From Fidelibacterota bacterium (GTDB taxonomy: Bacteria > Fidelibacterota > Marinisomatia > Marinisomatales > TCS55), in assembly GCA_014381755.1 (NCBI GenBank), contig JACNLB010000133.1, positions 1 to 39,011 on the forward strand: DNA of 39,011 bases. Reading direction: 5' to 3'. The translations under genes were made by a program, and so were the position numbers. Numbering within the stretch: the stretch's first letter is position 1; the number at the start of each line of letters is the position of its first letter. Shown piece after piece: positions 36,321-39,011 of this stretch. A model generated the notes under the pieces. It saw nothing but the letters and a program-made list of their open reading frames with translations. It made no database searches and had not been told where the DNA came from.

Positions 36321-36385
36321 CAGCGAATGGACCTCCGTTCAGTGATTCCGCAAGCGCGGGATATGAAGCTGCCCGGGGGTTTTTT
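36318..36385 (+). terminator. Attenuator terminator before pyrR
   Basis: GGGCAGC (36318-36324) pairs with GCTGCCC (36368-36374), followed by GGGGG and six T (36380-36385). The 43-base loop contains its own small hairpin, CCGC-AAGC-GCGG (36348-36359). The terminator sits directly after the PyrR-binding hairpin and ends 16 bases before the pyrR ATG, so read-through must be regulated. I could not trace the competing antiterminator with confidence. Confidence 0.75.
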
Positions 36386-36401
36386 GTAACATGGAGATTT
36401 T

Positions 36402-36953
36402 ATGACAGCAAAACAGACAGTAATCGAAGATGCGGCGTCCATCGGGCGGCAGGTCACCCGTATGTCACATGAAATTGTGGAGAAGAACGGTGGCGCAGAA
36501 GACGTGGTTCTTATCGGAATTCGGACTCGTGGTGAGCCGCTAGCGGAAAGAGTCCAGTCGCTGATCGCTGCAGATACGGGTCACGAAATTCAGCTTGGAG
36601 CGCTGGACATCACCTTCCACAGGGATGATTTTCGCGAGCGCCTCGTTGTGCCCCAAGTAGAGGGAACACATATCGATTTTTCTTTGGATGATAAAACTGT
36701 GGTACTGGTGGATGATGTTCTTTATACCGGCCGCACAATACGTTCGGCGATGGAAGCGCTTATGGCTTTTGGGCGGCCGAAAAAAATTCAATTATGTGTT
36801 TTGGTGGATCGCGGTCATCGAGAAATGCCCATCAAAGCCGATTATGTTGGGAAAAATATCCCCACCAACGACGGTGAACATGTGAATGTCCTCTTGAAAG
36901 AAATTGACGGAAAAGACGCCATTGTACTTATGGCTTACGGAGAGGACTCATGA
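36402..36953 (+). CDS. pyrR: Bifunctional pyr operon regulator / uracil phosphoribosyltransferase PyrR
   Basis: PyrR binds the pyr mRNA leader when UMP is abundant and often also converts uracil and PRPP to UMP. The 183 residues have the PRPP-binding loop VVLVDDVLYTGRTIRSAM near residue 100, the flexible-loop region LDITFHRDDFRER, and GIRTRGEPLAERV near the N-terminus. The RNA hairpin it would recognise lies just upstream, which strongly supports the regulatory role. A GGAG ribosome site precedes the ATG. It overlaps pyrB by 4 nt. Confidence 0.97.
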   Translation: MTAKQTVIEDAASIGRQVTRMSHEIVEKNGGAEDVVLIGIRTRGEPLAERVQSLIAADTGHEIQLGALDITFHRDDFRERLVVPQVEGTHIDFSLDDKTVVLVDDVLYTGRTIRSAMEALMAFGRPKKIQLCVLVDRGHREMPIKADYVGKNIPTNDGEHVNVLLKEIDGKDAIVLMAYGEDS

Positions 36954-37879
36954 GTTTACAGCAACGCCATTTACTGGGTTTGGAAGGATATCCGGCTGAA
37001 GACATTCAAACAATCATTGATACGGCATTCACTTTTCGGGAAGTGCTGGATCGCCCCATTAAAAAAGTGCCTTCTTTACAAGGACAAACAATTGTCAACC
37101 TCTTTTTCGAAAATTCCACACGGACTCGTATTAGTTTTGAATTAGCTCAAAAACGATTGAGTGCAGATACGGTCAATTTCTCCGCATCCACATCCAGTTT
37201 GAAAAAAGGAGAGAGTTTTAAGGATACGGTTCAGAATATTGAAGCAATGAAAATTGATGCCTGTGTCATGCGACATCCTACTCCCGGTGCTCCACTTCGG
37301 TTAACGGAATATGTGGATGCTGTGGTGATTAATGCAGGCGATGGTACTCATGAGCATCCAACGCAAGCTATCTTGGATATGACCAGTTTGCATGAAAAAT
37401 TCGGATACTTGAAAGGACTGAAGGTGGGTATCATTGGAGATATTTCCCACAGTCGTGTCGCTTTGAGCAATATTCATGGTTTAATCACCATGGGTGCAGA
37501 CGTAACGTTATGCGGTCCGGCCACATTAATACCTCCTCATATAGAAGAACTTGGAGTGAAAATAAATTACAATTTAGATGAAGTTATGGAGTGGGCAGAT
37601 GCATTAAATGTGCTGCGAATTCAAATGGAACGAATGGGTGTCAGTTTGTTTCCATCCGTTCGGGAATATCGCTCTCTTTTTGGCATTACGACAGAACGAC
37701 TGGCGAAGCATAAAAAGGAAATTGTCATTATGCATCCCGGTCCCATGAATCGGGGTGTGGAAATTGAAAGCGCTGTTGCGGATGGGGATCAGGCGATTAT
37801 TCTTGATCAGGTTCTCAATGGCGTTGCGTCTCGAATGGCTATACTTTATTTACTTCTTGGCGGAAAGGCTGAATCATGA
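36950..37879 (+). CDS. pyrB: Aspartate carbamoyltransferase catalytic subunit
   Basis: This enzyme joins carbamoyl phosphate and aspartate, the first committed step of pyrimidine synthesis. The 309 residues carry the carbamoyl-phosphate loop FFENSTRTRISFE near 51, the SSLKKGESFKDT lid, HPTQAILDM near 136 and HPGPMNRGVEI near the C-terminus. There is no pyrI regulatory gene. The next gene is pyrC, so it belongs to the class lacking PyrI or to the class that associates with a dihydroorotase. Its start overlaps the pyrR stop and its stop overlaps the pyrC start, both as ATGA. Confidence 0.98.
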   Translation: MSLQQRHLLGLEGYPAEDIQTIIDTAFTFREVLDRPIKKVPSLQGQTIVNLFFENSTRTRISFELAQKRLSADTVNFSASTSSLKKGESFKDTVQNIEAMKIDACVMRHPTPGAPLRLTEYVDAVVINAGDGTHEHPTQAILDMTSLHEKFGYLKGLKVGIIGDISHSRVALSNIHGLITMGADVTLCGPATLIPPHIEELGVKINYNLDEVMEWADALNVLRIQMERMGVSLFPSVREYRSLFGITTERLAKHKKEIVIMHPGPMNRGVEIESAVADGDQAIILDQVLNGVASRMAILYLLLGGKAES

Positions 37880-39011
37880 AAATTAAAAAATGTGCAAAGA
37901 AATTATTGTTAAAAAATGGAACGATTTTGGATCCTCTCGCAGGAAAAAAATATAAAGGCGATGTATTAGTGGAAAATGGAAAAATCGCAGCTCTTGGAAA
38001 AATCAATCCAAAAGATGCAGACGTCATCGATTGCAGCGGATTGATTGTTACCCATGGTTTCTGTGACCTTCATGTTCATTTTCGTGAGCCGGGAAGGGAA
38101 GACAAGGAAACGCTGGAAACGGGCTCTCGAGCTGCATTAGCCGGTGGATTCACCCGAGTCTGCGCCATGCCCAATACAGATCCGCCCATTGATTCTCCCG
38201 AGTCTGTCCGTTTTATTGTTGAAAAGGCGGATGCATGTCCGATTCACATTCATCCAATCGGAGCCGCCACCAAAGGTCAATTGGGAAAAGAATTAACTGA
38301 AATGTCCGGTATGGCAGCGGAAGGCTCCGTCGCATTCAGCGATGATGGTTTACCTGTAATGGATGGCGGTGTTATGCGCAGAGTGCTGGAATATGGCGGA
38401 ATGCTGGATTTACCGATTATTAATCATGCCGAGGATGTTTGTATTCGAAATGACGGTGTCATGAATGAAGGACGCATGTCGACCCGTTTGGGTCTGCCAG
38501 GTAATCCTGTTGAAGCTGAAGGAGTTATGGTCCATCGAGACCTTGAATTAGCAAAACTTACGGGAGCAAAACTTCACGTTCCTCACATTAGCACGGCTGC
38601 CGCTGTAAAAAATGTATCTCAAATGAAAAAGCAGTATAAAAACATTAGCGCAGAAGTAACACCGCACCATTTGTTTTTTACAGATGATGATTTGAAAGAG
38701 TTTGATACAAATTTGAAAGTAGCTCCACCCATACGCTCACAATCAGATCGTAAGGAATTGATCGAAAGCTTCAAAAATGGAACGATAGATTGTATTGCCA
38801 CAGATCATGCTCCACATACCATTGAAGATAAAGAAGCCACATTTGATATGGCTGCATTTGGCATGATTGGTCTGGAAAGCTGTCTGGGAGCCACGCTAAA
38901 CGTTCTTGTTGAGGAGGCGGGTCTAGATATGATGACAGTTATTAAAGCCCTGACAGTGAATCCCCGGAAAATTATGGGGTTTGAGTCTGATATATTTTCA
39001 GAAAAAACACC
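37876..39011 (+). CDS. pyrC: Dihydroorotase, class I, 3' end cut by window edge
   Basis: PyrC cyclises carbamoyl-aspartate to dihydroorotate. The reading frame from the ATG at 37876 (overlapping the pyrB stop) stays open for 378 codons to the window edge; family members have about 430. Zinc ligand motifs are present: DLHVHFREPG, the FSDDG segment, NHAED, PHISTAAAV and the catalytic ATDHAPH. APPIRSQSDR is also typical. These mark the longer class I type often active with PyrB. The ribosome site GGAAAGG lies inside the end of pyrB. Confidence 0.97.
   Translation, partial: MKIKKCAKKLLLKNGTILDPLAGKKYKGDVLVENGKIAALGKINPKDADVIDCSGLIVTHGFCDLHVHFREPGREDKETLETGSRAALAGGFTRVCAMPNTDPPIDSPESVRFIVEKADACPIHIHPIGAATKGQLGKELTEMSGMAAEGSVAFSDDGLPVMDGGVMRRVLEYGGMLDLPIINHAEDVCIRNDGVMNEGRMSTRLGLPGNPVEAEGVMVHRDLELAKLTGAKLHVPHISTAAAVKNVSQMKKQYKNISAEVTPHHLFFTDDDLKEFDTNLKVAPPIRSQSDRKELIESFKNGTIDCIATDHAPHTIEDKEATFDMAAFGMIGLESCLGATLNVLVEEAGLDMMTVIKALTVNPRKIMGFESDIFSEKT

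Noticed and set aside
1-39011. CRISPR array, rRNA or tRNA genes, insertion sequences, prophage
   Set aside because: No regularly spaced repeats, no transposase or phage genes, and no tRNA cloverleaf or rRNA signature was noticed on reading; a tRNA-finding program was not run.

Overview
This AT-rich window comes from a Gram-negative (diderm) bacterium. It has a Lol lipoprotein-export set, a TamB/Omp85 pair, several lipoproteins and a phosphoheptose isomerase for LPS heptose. Together with a bacterial geranylgeranylglyceryl-phosphate synthase, this gene content fits the FCB superphylum. My best guess is a marine Marinimicrobia (SAR406)-like lineage, but the phylum is inferred from overall gene content and not from a marker tree. 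No rRNA, tRNA, CRISPR array, insertion sequence or prophage was seen.

Layout. A tandem M16 zinc peptidase (minus strand, last few residues off the left edge) is separated by a spacer with a perfect 16-bp inverted repeat from a long plus-strand run. That run begins with lysS and a LolC/LolE/LolD transporter (4-nt ATGA overlaps) and continues with clpC and dnaK, which ends at a strong terminator. Next come a TamB-like protein and an Omp85 protein, a BamD/YbgF-like lipoprotein, and a MoxR / DUF58 / DUF4381-like module without VWA genes. The run then goes through efp, accB, accC, gcvH, a GGGP synthase, gmhA, a XerC/D recombinase, an M50 protease, a small membrane protein, ftcD and mutL.

The block between mutL and miaA (about 30889 to 35162) is the accessory part and lies on the minus strand. 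It holds a secreted FG-GAP protein, a SUMF1-fold protein lacking the formylglycine-generating cysteines, a DUF1801 protein and a secreted cysteine-containing protein of unknown function. Upstream of these are three very small genes (two membrane peptides and a 51-residue zinc ribbon). A divergent promoter region separates them from miaA.

The right end is a pyrimidine operon, pyrR-pyrB-pyrC (pyrC cut by the window edge). Its leader has a good promoter, an RNA hairpin matching the PyrR-binding loop consensus, and an intrinsic terminator, so it appears to be controlled by PyrR-type attenuation. A 10-bp motif, TGCCATATAG, occurs three times in the window, all between genes: twice between clpC and dnaK and once in the miaA divergent region. 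It is the best candidate here for an undescribed regulatory site.
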